Positions 16,648 through 25,322 of a DNA stretch of 45,206 nucleotides are shown here, piece by piece. The stretch comes from Opitutales bacterium (GTDB taxonomy: Bacteria > Verrucomicrobiota > Verrucomicrobiia > Opitutales > Opitutaceae): the NCBI GenBank assembly GCA_018700525.1, contig JABITN010000261.1:1-45206 (forward strand), given 5' to 3'. Position 1 is the first letter of the stretch. Each line of letters begins with the position of its first letter. The translations under genes and the position numbers were made by a program. The notes beneath the pieces are model-generated. The model was not told where the DNA came from, did not search any database, and worked only from the letters and a program-made list of their open reading frames with translations.

Positions 16648-17772
16648 CTAGTCAGTCACTGTGACCACATCGATCGTTTCGGTACGCTCTTCGCCGTTAC
16701 GCAGGAAAACGAGCACGACGTTCGACCCTGCCTTTTTCTCGTCAAAGGCATTGTACATGTCGTCGTAATTCCGAATCGGATCTCCATCGATCGACACGAT
16801 AATATCCCCAAGGATAATTCGTCCGTATTGATCGCGAGACGTTCCCTTTAGGCCCGCTTTCTCAGCAGGAGAATCGGAATACACTTCACGCAAAACCACG
16901 CCTTCAACTCCAATCGATTGCGTTATCCGGTCCTCGAAGATTTCGATACCAATACCCAACTGCACAGGCCGTCCGTATTGAATAATCTGATTCACGATTC
17001 GTTTTATCGTATTGGAAGGCACCGCAAAACCAATGCCAGTCGAGTTTCGAAGGATCATCGTATTCATCCCGATTAATCGTCCTCGGCTATCCAAAAGCGG
17101 CCCGCCGGAATTGCCCGGATTGATAGGCGCATCCGTTTGAATCATATCGCGAATAGTCACTCCCTCCATAACTGAAGGCATGCTGCGACTCAAAGCTGAA
17201 ACGTTCCCAACGGTCAACGTATGATCCAGTCCATATGGATTACCGATCGCTATCGCCTTTTGCCCGACCAACACTTCAGCGGAATTCGATACCTTCTCGC
17301 CAAAAGGGATCACATTGGTTTTGCGCAAATCGATTTTCAAAATCGCCATATCCTTGCGTGGCTCGGCCCCAACGATATCCGCATTGTAGGTCTTGCCGTC
17401 GATCAGCGTAACAGCAACTCGAGTCGCCCCTTGAACGACATGATAATTCGTGACGATATGCCCCTTGCCATCCCATAGAAAACCAGACCCCGTACCCGCT
17501 TGTACTTCCGTCACGTTAAAGGAGAAAAACTCTCTTCGTTTTTGTAGGTTATGAACGAATACGACCGCCGAAGAGGCTTGCTGAAACACATCTATCGTAT
17601 TTCGCTCGTATGCAAGCAAATCGCCTGACATTTCCGCAGACGGAGCAGCGACGATAGACGCGCTTCTCGATTCTTCGAAAAATCTCTTGAAGATTACGCT
17701 AAACGCAAAAAGCGTGAACGCGGCGACCACGAACACATAAATCCAACGCAAGATACGATTTCCTTGAAACAT
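16648..17772 (-). CDS. HtrA/DegQ-like S1C serine protease, membrane-anchored
   Basis: The protein has 374 residues. One N-terminal membrane segment (about 8-29) anchors it facing the periplasm. The trypsin-like domain has H111 (VTNYHVVQG), D141 (EPRKDMAIL) and S222 (NPGNSGGPLLD). A single PDZ domain occupies about 275-370 (VLREVYSDSPAEKAGLKG, GDIIVSIDG). One PDZ plus an anchor is the DegS/HhoA-like layout rather than that of DegP. It would degrade misfolded or signalled envelope proteins. It is divergent from the Fur-family gene, with 108 bases between. Confidence 0.93.
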   Translation of the reverse strand: MFQGNRILRWIYVFVVAAFTLFAFSVIFKRFFEESRSASIVAAPSAEMSGDLLAYERNTIDVFQQASSAVVFVHNLQKRREFFSFNVTEVQAGTGSGFLWDGKGHIVTNYHVVQGATRVAVTLIDGKTYNADIVGAEPRKDMAILKIDLRKTNVIPFGEKVSNSAEVLVGQKAIAIGNPYGLDHTLTVGNVSALSRSMPSVMEGVTIRDMIQTDAPINPGNSGGPLLDSRGRLIGMNTMILRNSTGIGFAVPSNTIKRIVNQIIQYGRPVQLGIGIEIFEDRITQSIGVEGVVLREVYSDSPAEKAGLKGTSRDQYGRIILGDIIVSIDGDPIRNYDDMYNAFDEKKAGSNVVLVFLRNGEERTETIDVVTVTD

Positions 17773-17880
17773 AGGCTTAGGAGCACCACAAAAGGCAATT
17801 AGAGTTCGAGTTCAAGACTAGGCGACAAATACCCGCAAAAATGTTGAGCTTCCGAGAACTCGCTGCATACTAACCGCACA

Positions 17881-18306
17881 ATGACTACTTCCGAGCGCAA
17901 ATTCGATTCGTCCCTAGATAGCCTCAAAAAAGAGCGCTTGCGCATCACCGAGCCTCGAAAAGCCCTTCTTCGATTGCTCGTCGGCCTCGCGAAACCGCAT
18001 TCAGCCGAGGAAATCCACGAGTCCCTAGGTGCCGACGCTTTCGATCTCGTTACCATCTACCGTAACCTGGAAGCCTTTGAAAAAGCGGGGATAATCAATC
18101 GCATCCACACCGAATCAGGCAAATCGCTCTTCGAGCTAAACGCCGAGCAACACCATTACCATCACATCATTTGCCGTAAGTGCCATCGCACCGAAAAACT
18201 CAATACCTGCGAAGTCCTAAAACTCGAAAAGCTGGCTTCCGACCTCGGTTACTCGGAAGTCACCCATGTTCTCGAACTGTACGGCGTTTGCGAATCCTGC
18301 CGCTAG
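17881..18306 (+). CDS. Fur-family metal-dependent regulator
   Basis: The protein has 141 residues. The N-terminal winged helix contains RITEPRKALLRLLVG and DLVTIYRNLEAFEKAGII. The C-terminal dimerisation part has the histidine cluster HHYHH (91-95) and two CxxC pairs, C98/C101 and C137/C140, for the structural zinc. Both pairs are intact. Sequence alone does not separate Fur, Zur and PerR. It ends with TAG directly abutting the stop of the convergent gspF-like gene. It probably represses metal-uptake genes when metal-loaded. Confidence 0.92.
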   Translation: MTTSERKFDSSLDSLKKERLRITEPRKALLRLLVGLAKPHSAEEIHESLGADAFDLVTIYRNLEAFEKAGIINRIHTESGKSLFELNAEQHHYHHIICRKCHRTEKLNTCEVLKLEKLASDLGYSEVTHVLELYGVCESCR

Positions 18307-19260
18307 CTACTCCAATATTTTCAGGAGGCCGTCGAAGTAACCTTTATAGAACAAGATTACTTTCACTGCGATAAACGACGCGATCAGCCCAAACAGTAAC
18401 TGCGGGTAGACGAATGTCGCAAGAGTCAGTTTCTTTCGAGCCTGGCTCGAATACAACGCCGCGCCGCGCTCGATATTCTCATCCAATGCACCAGTGCGCT
18501 CCCCTACGTTGTAGAGCTGCCGTAACTCCCGCGGGAAGGCTCCCTTTTCAGGAATCGCTTCGCTAGCCGGTTGCCCCGATTTAATCGCCCGAATTATGCC
18601 CGCCCCATCACGATCCAGTCCGATACTATTAGCAGCGTCCAACCCCCATTGCCAACACGAATCGATTGACATGCCCGAACGGATACACACGGAAAACGTA
18701 CGGCAAAACCGGGCAAGATCTCTATTCATGGAGAATCCTCGAACAATCGGTATACAGAGCTGAAGGCCTTTCTTAAATCCCGGCGACAATTTAAAGCCGA
18801 TCGCCAACAACAAACCTACACACCAAAAAGGAACCAGAATCATTCCAACCGCGACAAGGTAAGCCTCAACGTCTCCCTTCCAAAGATAATCAGTCGGAAA
18901 AACAAACGCTCCGAAATGCAGCAAAACCAGTGGATAAATCGACGCAAACCGAATTCGACTTTTAAAGCTCGCCGATTCTTTGCGAAACCCACCCAATTCC
19001 TTAAAAGCTTCAGGAAGCGATCCAGACTGCTCGGCAGCATAAAGAATGGAACGTTCTCCACTCTCTAAAAATTTGCATTCCACCGCAAGCGCATCGCTCC
19101 AACTAGAGCCGCCTTCGAAACGGGCGATAAGCGAATCCTTCATTCTTCTCGGAATCCCGTCAGCCAACCCAATCGCCTCCGAGGCCTCGAAACCCGATGA
19201 CAGCGAGTCCGAAAGCTCGAAGAACCAAGAAGAAACATTTTTGTCCGAAGGTTGACCCAT
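18307..19260 (-). CDS. type II secretion system F-domain (GspF/PilC-like) membrane protein
   Basis: The protein has 317 residues with two T2SF-type halves. The first is cytoplasmic and helical (residues 5-95, AAEQSGSLPEAFKELGGFRKE) and is followed by membrane segments at about 108-125 and 135-155. The second half repeats the pattern (NRDLARFCRTFSVCIRSGMS, LYNVGERTGALDENIERGA) and ends in a membrane segment (295-312). GspF/PilC proteins form the inner-membrane platform under the assembly ATPase. At about 320 residues it is shorter than classical GspF (about 400). No other secretion or pilus gene is nearby. A UUCG-capped hairpin lies just before its start. Confidence 0.85.
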   Translation of the reverse strand: MGQPSDKNVSSWFFELSDSLSSGFEASEAIGLADGIPRRMKDSLIARFEGGSSWSDALAVECKFLESGERSILYAAEQSGSLPEAFKELGGFRKESASFKSRIRFASIYPLVLLHFGAFVFPTDYLWKGDVEAYLVAVGMILVPFWCVGLLLAIGFKLSPGFKKGLQLCIPIVRGFSMNRDLARFCRTFSVCIRSGMSIDSCWQWGLDAANSIGLDRDGAGIIRAIKSGQPASEAIPEKGAFPRELRQLYNVGERTGALDENIERGAALYSSQARKKLTLATFVYPQLLFGLIASFIAVKVILFYKGYFDGLLKILE

Positions 19261-19264
19261 CCAA

Positions 19265-19282
19265 TTTCAGCCGAAGCTGAAA
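19265..19282 (-). promoter_or_regulatory. UUCG-capped hairpin just before the gspF-like start codon
   Basis: On the minus strand, TTTCAGC and GCTGAAA form a perfect 7-bp stem around TTCG. The closing C-G pair makes the very stable cUUCGg tetraloop. The stem ends four bases before the ATG at 19260. No T-run follows. It could limit ribosome access, or stop or stabilise the 3' end of the araBAD transcript that comes from upstream. Confidence 0.55.
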
Positions 19283-19347
19283 CACGGAAAGCGAAAACTC
19301 AATGCCTATTGTTTGAGCCACTGAGGCGTATAGGGCGCCCGGAAACC

Positions 19348-20079
19348 CTACTTCTGTCCGTAATACGCGTTGGCGCCATGCTTTCGCAAATAGTGTTTAT
19401 CCAATTGAGCCTGAGAAAGCGACCCGGCCTCAGGGTTGAGCAATTGTGCCTTCATCGTCATTTCAGCGATGACCTCCAACGCAAAGGCGTTCTCGACCGC
19501 CTTCTTGCCGCTGGATCCCCAAACGAAGGGAGCGTGCCCATGAAAAAGCACGGCATTCACTTGGTTCGGATCGATATCTTGAAATGCCTCTATAATCACA
19601 TTTGCCGTCTCCCATTCGTAGTGACGCTCGATCTCTTCCGGTTTGATCGTACGCGTAATCGGCACCTCGCCATAAAAATAATCCGCGTGCGTAGTGCCCA
19701 TGCAAGGGATCGAACGACCGGCCTGAGCATAAGCAGTCGCATTTCGCGAATGCGTGTGCACGACTGACTTTATGTCGCCAAACGCTTGATACAATCGCAT
19801 ATGCGTTGGCGTATCCGATGATGAACGAAACTCGCCTTCGACCGTCAACGCCTCCAAATCCAATATATGGTTTTCGTCAGGCTTCCCATCGAGACGCAAA
19901 ACGACGATATCCTCCGGCCTCAAAACACCGTACCCAACGCCGCTTGGTTTTATCGCTAGCACACCGCGATCGCGATCCACTACCGAAACATTCCCGAATG
20001 TCAGGTCCACGATGTTCAAAGCGGGGAGCTGCTTATTCGCTTCGTAGCACTCTTCCTTTAAGGCTTGGTATTCGCTCAT
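19348..20079 (-). CDS. araD: L-ribulose-5-phosphate 4-epimerase AraD
   Basis: The protein has 243 residues, a class II aldolase-fold zinc enzyme. It converts L-ribulose 5-phosphate to D-xylulose 5-phosphate, the last step of arabinose entry to the pentose phosphate pathway. LTFGNVSVVDRD and KPSGVGYGVL bind the phosphate. VVHTHSRNATAYAQ supplies the zinc histidines, and HYEWETA and FHGHAPFVWG complete the site. The C-terminal DKHYLRKHGANAYYGQ is diagnostic for AraD/UlaF/SgbE. With araA and araB beside it, AraD is the right choice. It is the last gene of araB-araA-araD, 14 bases after araA. Confidence 0.96.
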   Translation of the reverse strand: MSEYQALKEECYEANKQLPALNIVDLTFGNVSVVDRDRGVLAIKPSGVGYGVLRPEDIVVLRLDGKPDENHILDLEALTVEGEFRSSSDTPTHMRLYQAFGDIKSVVHTHSRNATAYAQAGRSIPCMGTTHADYFYGEVPITRTIKPEEIERHYEWETANVIIEAFQDIDPNQVNAVLFHGHAPFVWGSSGKKAVENAFALEVIAEMTMKAQLLNPEAGSLSQAQLDKHYLRKHGANAYYGQK

Positions 20080-20093
20080 AGTAATTCAGGTGT

Positions 20094-21611
20094 TCATCCC
20101 GCAAACGAGAATCCACGGTTCATGTGATAATACGCATCATTGAATCGCAACTCTTTGCGAAGCTCATTTACATTCGTCGACCGATCGATACTCACCAACT
20201 CGATTCCAGCAATCGCAGCGAAGTCCTGTAAAACCTCAGAGTTTAGAGCTTGGCTAAAGACTGGATGATGCGAGCCTCCCGCGTATATCCATGACGCTGC
20301 CGAAGTCTTGAAATCAGGCTTCGGTTTCCAAACTGCTCGAGCTACGGGTAATTTCGGCAACGGAGCTTCCGGCTCCACCACATCGACTTCATTCACCACC
20401 ATTCGAAAGCGGTTACCAAGGTCCACGATCGTCGCGTTTACCGCCGGACCAGGAGGCGTATCGAAAACAAGCCGAACCGGGTCTTCCTTGCCGCCTATTC
20501 CTAAAGGATGAATCTCCAAAGATGGCTTCTTCGCTGCTATCGAAGGACAAATTTCTAGCATGTGGGAACCCAAGACCAAATTATTCTCCGGTTGGAGGTG
20601 ATACGTGTAATCTTCCATAAAAGATGTGCCTCCATCCAGCCCTTCAGCCATAGATTTCATAATGTAGACCAAAGCTGCAGTTTTCCAGTCCCCCTCGGCT
20701 GCGAAACCATAACCATCCTTCATCAGACGCTGCACGGAAAGCCCCGGCAACTGCTTGAGCCCATGAAGATCCTCGAATGTCGTCGTGAAGCCCGACGCTC
20801 CCTTATCGTTTAAAAACGCTCGCATGCCCAACTCGATTCGCGCTCCGTCGCGCAGCGATTCATGGGAATCGCCACCCTTCGACAATGAAGGAACCACATC
20901 ATATTCATCCGAATACGTCACACAAAGCGCATCGACATCGACATCGCTCTGCTCGTTCACAAATGCAACGACATCTCCTACACCGTATCCATTTACCGAA
21001 TAGCCGAATCGCACTTCCGCAGCCACCTTATCGCCTTCAGTTACCGACACCTCGCGCATATTGTCCCCGATGCGGCAAATCTTTGCTCCCTGAGCAGCAC
21101 GCCAACCAATCCCCGCCCGGGACCACGCTCCGATTCGATCATGAACTTCAGAATCCTGCCAATGGCCCACTACGACTTTGCGTTCTAAGCGCATTCGCGA
21201 GCATATAAACCCGAATTCACGATCCCCATGAGCCGCTTGATGCAGGTTCATATAATCCATATCGATCTCGCCCCATGGCAAATCACGATGATACTGAGTG
21301 TGCAAATGAACGAACGGCTTATTCAAAGCACCTAATCCGCCAATCCACATTTTGGCAGGCGAGAATGTATGGCACCAAATAATCAAGCCTACGCAATTCA
21401 GAGCATTGTTCGCCTCCAAGCAAATCGCTCGAATTGATTCCGGCGTTTCGCCCACCGCCTTAAATACCACCTTGGTGGGGATGCTCGCAGAGCGATCGAG
21501 AGCTTCAGCGACATCTTGGGAATTTGCTGCTACTGTGCTCAAGGCTTCCGGACCGTAAAGGTGCTGAGAGCCAGCAACGAACCAAAGCTCGAAATTGGAG
21601 TGATTATTCAT
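20094..21611 (-). CDS. araA: L-arabinose isomerase AraA
   Basis: The protein has 505 residues, close to the 500 of E. coli. It isomerises L-arabinose to L-ribulose using a divalent metal. [17 protein letters not shown] is the conserved N-terminus. [14 protein letters not shown] and [12 protein letters not shown] hold the two catalytic glutamates. [13 protein letters not shown] and [10 protein letters not shown] hold the metal histidines. The gene lies in the middle of the ara operon, 40 bases after araB. A single AAGTAAA half-site at 21632-21638, like the one in the operator upstream of araB, lies in that gap. Confidence 0.97.
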   Translation of the reverse strand: MNNHSNFELWFVAGSQHLYGPEALSTVAANSQDVAEALDRSASIPTKVVFKAVGETPESIRAICLEANNALNCVGLIIWCHTFSPAKMWIGGLGALNKPFVHLHTQYHRDLPWGEIDMDYMNLHQAAHGDREFGFICSRMRLERKVVVGHWQDSEVHDRIGAWSRAGIGWRAAQGAKICRIGDNMREVSVTEGDKVAAEVRFGYSVNGYGVGDVVAFVNEQSDVDVDALCVTYSDEYDVVPSLSKGGDSHESLRDGARIELGMRAFLNDKGASGFTTTFEDLHGLKQLPGLSVQRLMKDGYGFAAEGDWKTAALVYIMKSMAEGLDGGTSFMEDYTYHLQPENNLVLGSHMLEICPSIAAKKPSLEIHPLGIGGKEDPVRLVFDTPPGPAVNATIVDLGNRFRMVVNEVDVVEPEAPLPKLPVARAVWKPKPDFKTSAASWIYAGGSHHPVFSQALNSEVLQDFAAIAGIELVSIDRSTNVNELRKELRFNDAYYHMNRGFSFAG

Positions 21612-21651
21612 TTCGTAGATTTAATTCGAAAAAGTAAACCAAGACTCGAAG

Positions 21652-23328
21652 CTAAGTGCGAGCCCGTTCCTTGATAGCAAGCAGGTCCTTCATTATGCCC
21701 CCCAAGTCCTCAATATTCACACCGCCAAACGCGTCATGAATTTTCGTATACAAGACAAAAAGCTCGTTATAAACCGCTTGGGCTTCTGGATTCGGCTTGT
21801 AGCTGACATCTTTAAGCCGCGTCATCTTAGCCTGAGCCGTCTCGAAATCGGCATGACCGCCCTTCTCCGAACCAGCCAGTACCGCAGCTGAGACCGCCGA
21901 TCCGAGCGCGCACGTTTGCGAGCTTCCCGAGATCAACATTTCACGACCGGTTATGTCGGCATAAATCTGCATCAGCATCGGATTTTTTTCAGCGATCCCT
22001 CCCGCGCAGACAACTCTATTGACAGGAACACCGTACTCTTCGATCCGCTCAAGAATCATGCGGGCACCGAAAGCCGTAGCTTCAATCAATGCGCGATAGA
22101 TTTCAGCCTGAGTCGTATGCAGCGTTTGGCCAAGCAACACGCCAGCCAACAACGGATCGACGAGAATCGTGCGATTTCCGTTGTTCCAATCCAAAGCTAA
22201 AAGGCCAACGCCGCCGGGAGCATAGGCATCGGCTTCCTTCGTTAAACGAACGTGCGTATCGTCATCTCCCTTACAAACGTGATTGACGAACCAAGCGAAT
22301 ATATCGCCCACCGCGGACTGCCCTGCTTCAATTCCGTAGTAGCCCGGCAAGATAGCTCCCTTAACAATTCCGCAAATGCCTGGAATGTCCGCAATTTCCT
22401 TGTTCGCCTTAACCACTCCGCAATCGCAAGTCGAAGTCCCGATCACCTTGACTAAAGTACCTTCGTCAACTCCCGCCCCAATCGCGCCATAGTGAACATC
22501 GAACTCTCCCATTGCGATTGCAATGCCCTCAGGCAATCCCAGCCGCTTAGACCATTCGCCGCAAAGCTCGCCGGCTTTCTCGCTCGCATCGTAAGCCTTT
22601 TCGTAAAGCCGATCACGTAAGTCCGCAAGTTTCGGATCCAACATCGACAGAAATTCCTTGTCCGGTAAACCACCCCAATCATCCGCGTAAAAAGCCTTAT
22701 GACCCGCTGCGCAAATCCCGTGTCTAACCGCCTTCGGATCGGAAACGCCTCCGAGCAAAGACGGAACCCAGTCGCACAATTCCACCCAGCTATATGCGGC
22801 ATCGAAAACGTCCGGCGCAACGTTCAGACAATGCCAAAGCTTGGCCCAAAACCATTCCGAAGAATAAGTATTCCCGCACTTCGCCAAATACTGCGGACGA
22901 AACTCGCGACACAATTCCGTAATACGGGCCGCTTCCTCAACACTTGTGTGATCCTTCCACAACCAACACTCTGAAGCCAAGTTTCCCTTAAACGCATCCT
23001 GCATCGCCAAAGCGGCGTTTTGAGAATCAACCGGAATAGGACTTGATCCAGTCGAATCCACGCCAATACCGATCACCTTATCAGGAGAAAAATCTAAATC
23101 CGCTTTTGAAGCTCGGGCAATCGCTTCTTTAATCGTCGACTCCAAACCCGCAACATAATCGCCTGGATGCTGACGCGCCAAGTTGTGATCATTGGCATCC
23201 AAGAGAATTCCCATCTCCCCTGAAGGATAATTATACACCGAAGCACCTGCCTCAGCTCCATCGGCGCAACGTACCACAATGCTCCTAACCGAATTACTAC
23301 CGTAATCTACTCCTATCGTATATGCCAT
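21652..23328 (-). CDS. araB: ribulokinase AraB
   Basis: The protein has 558 residues, FGGY carbohydrate kinase family. It phosphorylates L-ribulose with ATP. AYTIGVDYGSNSVRSIVV is the phosphate-1 loop, GIGVDSTGSSPIPVD the sugar site, and AMGEFDVHYGAIGAGV with VVCAGGIAEKNPMLMQIYAD the ATPase fold of the second domain. EATAFGARMILERI and SCALGSAVSAAVLAG-type text (TCALGSAVSAAVLAG) are typical of AraB. It is the first gene of araBAD, divergent from a LacI-family gene. No arabinose transporter is in the window. Confidence 0.96.
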   Translation of the reverse strand: MAYTIGVDYGSNSVRSIVVRCADGAEAGASVYNYPSGEMGILLDANDHNLARQHPGDYVAGLESTIKEAIARASKADLDFSPDKVIGIGVDSTGSSPIPVDSQNAALAMQDAFKGNLASECWLWKDHTSVEEAARITELCREFRPQYLAKCGNTYSSEWFWAKLWHCLNVAPDVFDAAYSWVELCDWVPSLLGGVSDPKAVRHGICAAGHKAFYADDWGGLPDKEFLSMLDPKLADLRDRLYEKAYDASEKAGELCGEWSKRLGLPEGIAIAMGEFDVHYGAIGAGVDEGTLVKVIGTSTCDCGVVKANKEIADIPGICGIVKGAILPGYYGIEAGQSAVGDIFAWFVNHVCKGDDDTHVRLTKEADAYAPGGVGLLALDWNNGNRTILVDPLLAGVLLGQTLHTTQAEIYRALIEATAFGARMILERIEEYGVPVNRVVCAGGIAEKNPMLMQIYADITGREMLISGSSQTCALGSAVSAAVLAGSEKGGHADFETAQAKMTRLKDVSYKPNPEAQAVYNELFVLYTKIHDAFGGVNIEDLGGIMKDLLAIKERART

Positions 23329-23376
23329 ATGAACTATTCTCAGGTTGAGATTCTCTTTTAGATTGCTCCACCTATA

Positions 23377-23398
23377 AAGTAAAAACTTTTGTTTACTT
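23377..23398. promoter_or_regulatory. operator-like palindrome between araB and the LacI-family gene
   Basis: AAGTAAA at 23377-23383 and TTTACTT at 23392-23398 form a perfect inverted repeat around 8 bp. It lies 48 bp upstream of araB and 36 bp upstream of the divergent regulator start. A TTGACA hexamer (23397-23402) overlaps its right arm and could be the -35 of the regulator gene. The placement suits autoregulation and araBAD repression by the adjacent LacI-type protein. The pairing of site and protein is inferred. Confidence 0.6.
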
Positions 23399-23434
23399 GA
23401 CAGTAATCTCAGGCAGAGACCTTCTCAAGTTTGA

Positions 23435-24478
23435 ATGGAGCGTCGAGTATCCCTACAAGATATCGCTCAGGCATTGGGATATTCCAAGAATACGATCTCC
23501 CTGGCGCTCCGCAACAATCCGCAAATCCCGGAAAGCACTCGAGCACAGATTCAAAAAACGGCGAACGAAATGGGGTACCGCTCTAACGCGATCATATCCC
23601 ACCTAATGGCTCAACTAAGGGCCAACCAAACGCCAAAATTCCAAGCCAAGCTGGCATTGATCAACGCCAACGCAGACCCTAAAGCATTCACAAAACACCC
23701 AACAATTCCTACCTATATCGAAGGCTGTAAACGGCGCGCTTCCCAGCTCGGATACGACTTCGACACCTTCTGGCTACACGACAAGAGCCTCACCCCCAAG
23801 CGGCTCCTGCGCATCCTTAAAACACGCAACATCAAAGGTCTCATTTTAGTGGGTCTAATGGATACAGCGGTTCTCCCAGAAAACTACGAATCCGTTTGGC
23901 AACACTTCGCTTGCGTCGCAACAGGCGTTCGCACAACGCGCCCCACTCTCTCCTACTGCTGCGTCGACCACCACACGCTCGCCCTTCAATCCGTCGAAAA
24001 AGCAATTGAATACGGCTACCGCCGCCCAGCGCTCGTCATCGACGAAACCATCGATCTCCTCGTCCAACGTCGTTTTTCGGCTGGCTACTTGATCGGCCAA
24101 CAAGCGCTCCCCAAAAAGAACCGAATTCCTCCTTTTCTTAACGTCAACGAAACTGCCGCGGGATTGAGAGCGTTTACCGGATGGCTTACGCGCTACAAAC
24201 CGGACGCTCTTTTCACGCTATACAATCTTGTTATCCACTGGCTGGATGAACTCGGCTATTCCATCCCAGGCGACATTGGAGTATTTCAGCTCGAGTGGCG
24301 AGCGACCCAACCGGAAATAGCCGGTATGCACCAGCGCAACGAAATGACCGGCGAAGCCGCCGTAGACATGGTCATCAGCCAAATTCACAACAACGAATTC
24401 GGATCGCCTGATTTCCCACGCTCAATGCTCATCAGCCCCGAATGGAGAGATGGACCAAGCATTCAGAAAAAAGACTAA
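23435..24478 (+). CDS. LacI-family transcriptional regulator (probable arabinose operon regulator)
   Basis: The protein has 347 residues. The N-terminal LacI helix-turn-helix is VSLQDIAQALGYSKNTISLA followed by LRNNPQIPESTRAQIQ and the hinge KTANEMGYRSN. The remaining about 280 residues form a periplasmic-binding-protein-like sensor domain (IPTYIEGCKRRASQLGYDFD, IKGLILVG, GDIGVFQLEW). The sensor part is divergent from AraR and LacI. Position and the palindrome between the genes make it the likely regulator of araBAD. It converges on lpxA with 27 bases between. Confidence 0.9.
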   Translation: MERRVSLQDIAQALGYSKNTISLALRNNPQIPESTRAQIQKTANEMGYRSNAIISHLMAQLRANQTPKFQAKLALINANADPKAFTKHPTIPTYIEGCKRRASQLGYDFDTFWLHDKSLTPKRLLRILKTRNIKGLILVGLMDTAVLPENYESVWQHFACVATGVRTTRPTLSYCCVDHHTLALQSVEKAIEYGYRRPALVIDETIDLLVQRRFSAGYLIGQQALPKKNRIPPFLNVNETAAGLRAFTGWLTRYKPDALFTLYNLVIHWLDELGYSIPGDIGVFQLEWRATQPEIAGMHQRNEMTGEAAVDMVISQIHNNEFGSPDFPRSMLISPEWRDGPSIQKKD

Positions 24479-24505
24479 AGTATCTATTCTACGAATACGA
24501 ACATC

Positions 24506-25294
24506 TCAGGACCCGCCCGCCAATCCACGCTCCGAGGATTCCGCAAACGCGACAAAAGTTTTCACTTCCGCTTTAGCAGCGATATCGCTGCCTTTAATCG
24601 CCTCAATCGCTTGCTGGCGATTTAGCCCCTGACGGTAAAACAGCTTAAACAACTGCTTGATCGTCTGAATTTGGTCCTTATCAAAACCGTTCCGTTCGAG
24701 CCCTACTTTGTTGAACATTCGGATTTTAGCTGGATGCCCATCTCCAAGCATAAACGGAGGAATATCCTGCTCAACTTTACCACAGCCCCCAATAAACGAA
24801 TACTGCCCGATATGGCAAAATTGATGTATTGCAGTACCACCTCCGCCGATTCCAACATGATCCTCGACGACGACATGCCCCGCAAATGTCGCACCATTGC
24901 TCGCTATCAAGTGATTCCCGATCTTGCAGCAGTGCCCGACATGGCAATAAGCCAAAAATAAATTATCGTCCCCAATTTCCGTATACTCATCATCATTCGT
25001 TGCCGCGTTGATGGATACATATTCACGGATCACATTCCGGTCGCCAATCAGAGTCCCCGGATTTCCACCTTTGAACTTCATATCCTGGGTCTGCATCCCA
25101 ATGCTAGCGAAGGGATAGATTTCACATTCACTCCCAATGGAAGTGTTTCCCCAGATATTCGCCTGGTGCCAGATTTTTGTATTCGCTCCGATTTTCACAT
25201 CCGGTCCGATTACAGAAAAAGGACCGATAGATACACCGTCGCCCAACTCTGCTTGAGGGTCGACGATCGCCGAAGGATGAATATTAGTCGCCAT
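24506..25294 (-). CDS. lpxA: UDP-N-acetylglucosamine acyltransferase LpxA
   Basis: The protein has 262 residues, the usual length. It transfers a 3-hydroxyacyl chain from ACP to UDP-GlcNAc, the first step of lipid A synthesis. The left-handed beta helix of hexapeptide repeats covers about 1-190. The catalytic histidine is H140 in GATFAGHVVVEDH, equivalent to H125 of E. coli. AIHQFCHIGQYSFIGGC and KVEQDIPPFMLGDGHPA are family signatures, and the C-terminal helices hold the FRQGL-type ACP-binding region (LFYRQGLNRQQAIEAI). It lies 28 bases after lpxC/fabZ in the same direction. Confidence 0.96.
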   Translation of the reverse strand: MATNIHPSAIVDPQAELGDGVSIGPFSVIGPDVKIGANTKIWHQANIWGNTSIGSECEIYPFASIGMQTQDMKFKGGNPGTLIGDRNVIREYVSINAATNDDEYTEIGDDNLFLAYCHVGHCCKIGNHLIASNGATFAGHVVVEDHVGIGGGGTAIHQFCHIGQYSFIGGCGKVEQDIPPFMLGDGHPAKIRMFNKVGLERNGFDKDQIQTIKQLFKLFYRQGLNRQQAIEAIKGSDIAAKAEVKTFVAFAESSERGLAGGS

Positions 25295-25322
25295 AAGCCA
25301 GCAATCTTCTCTCTTTCGAAAT

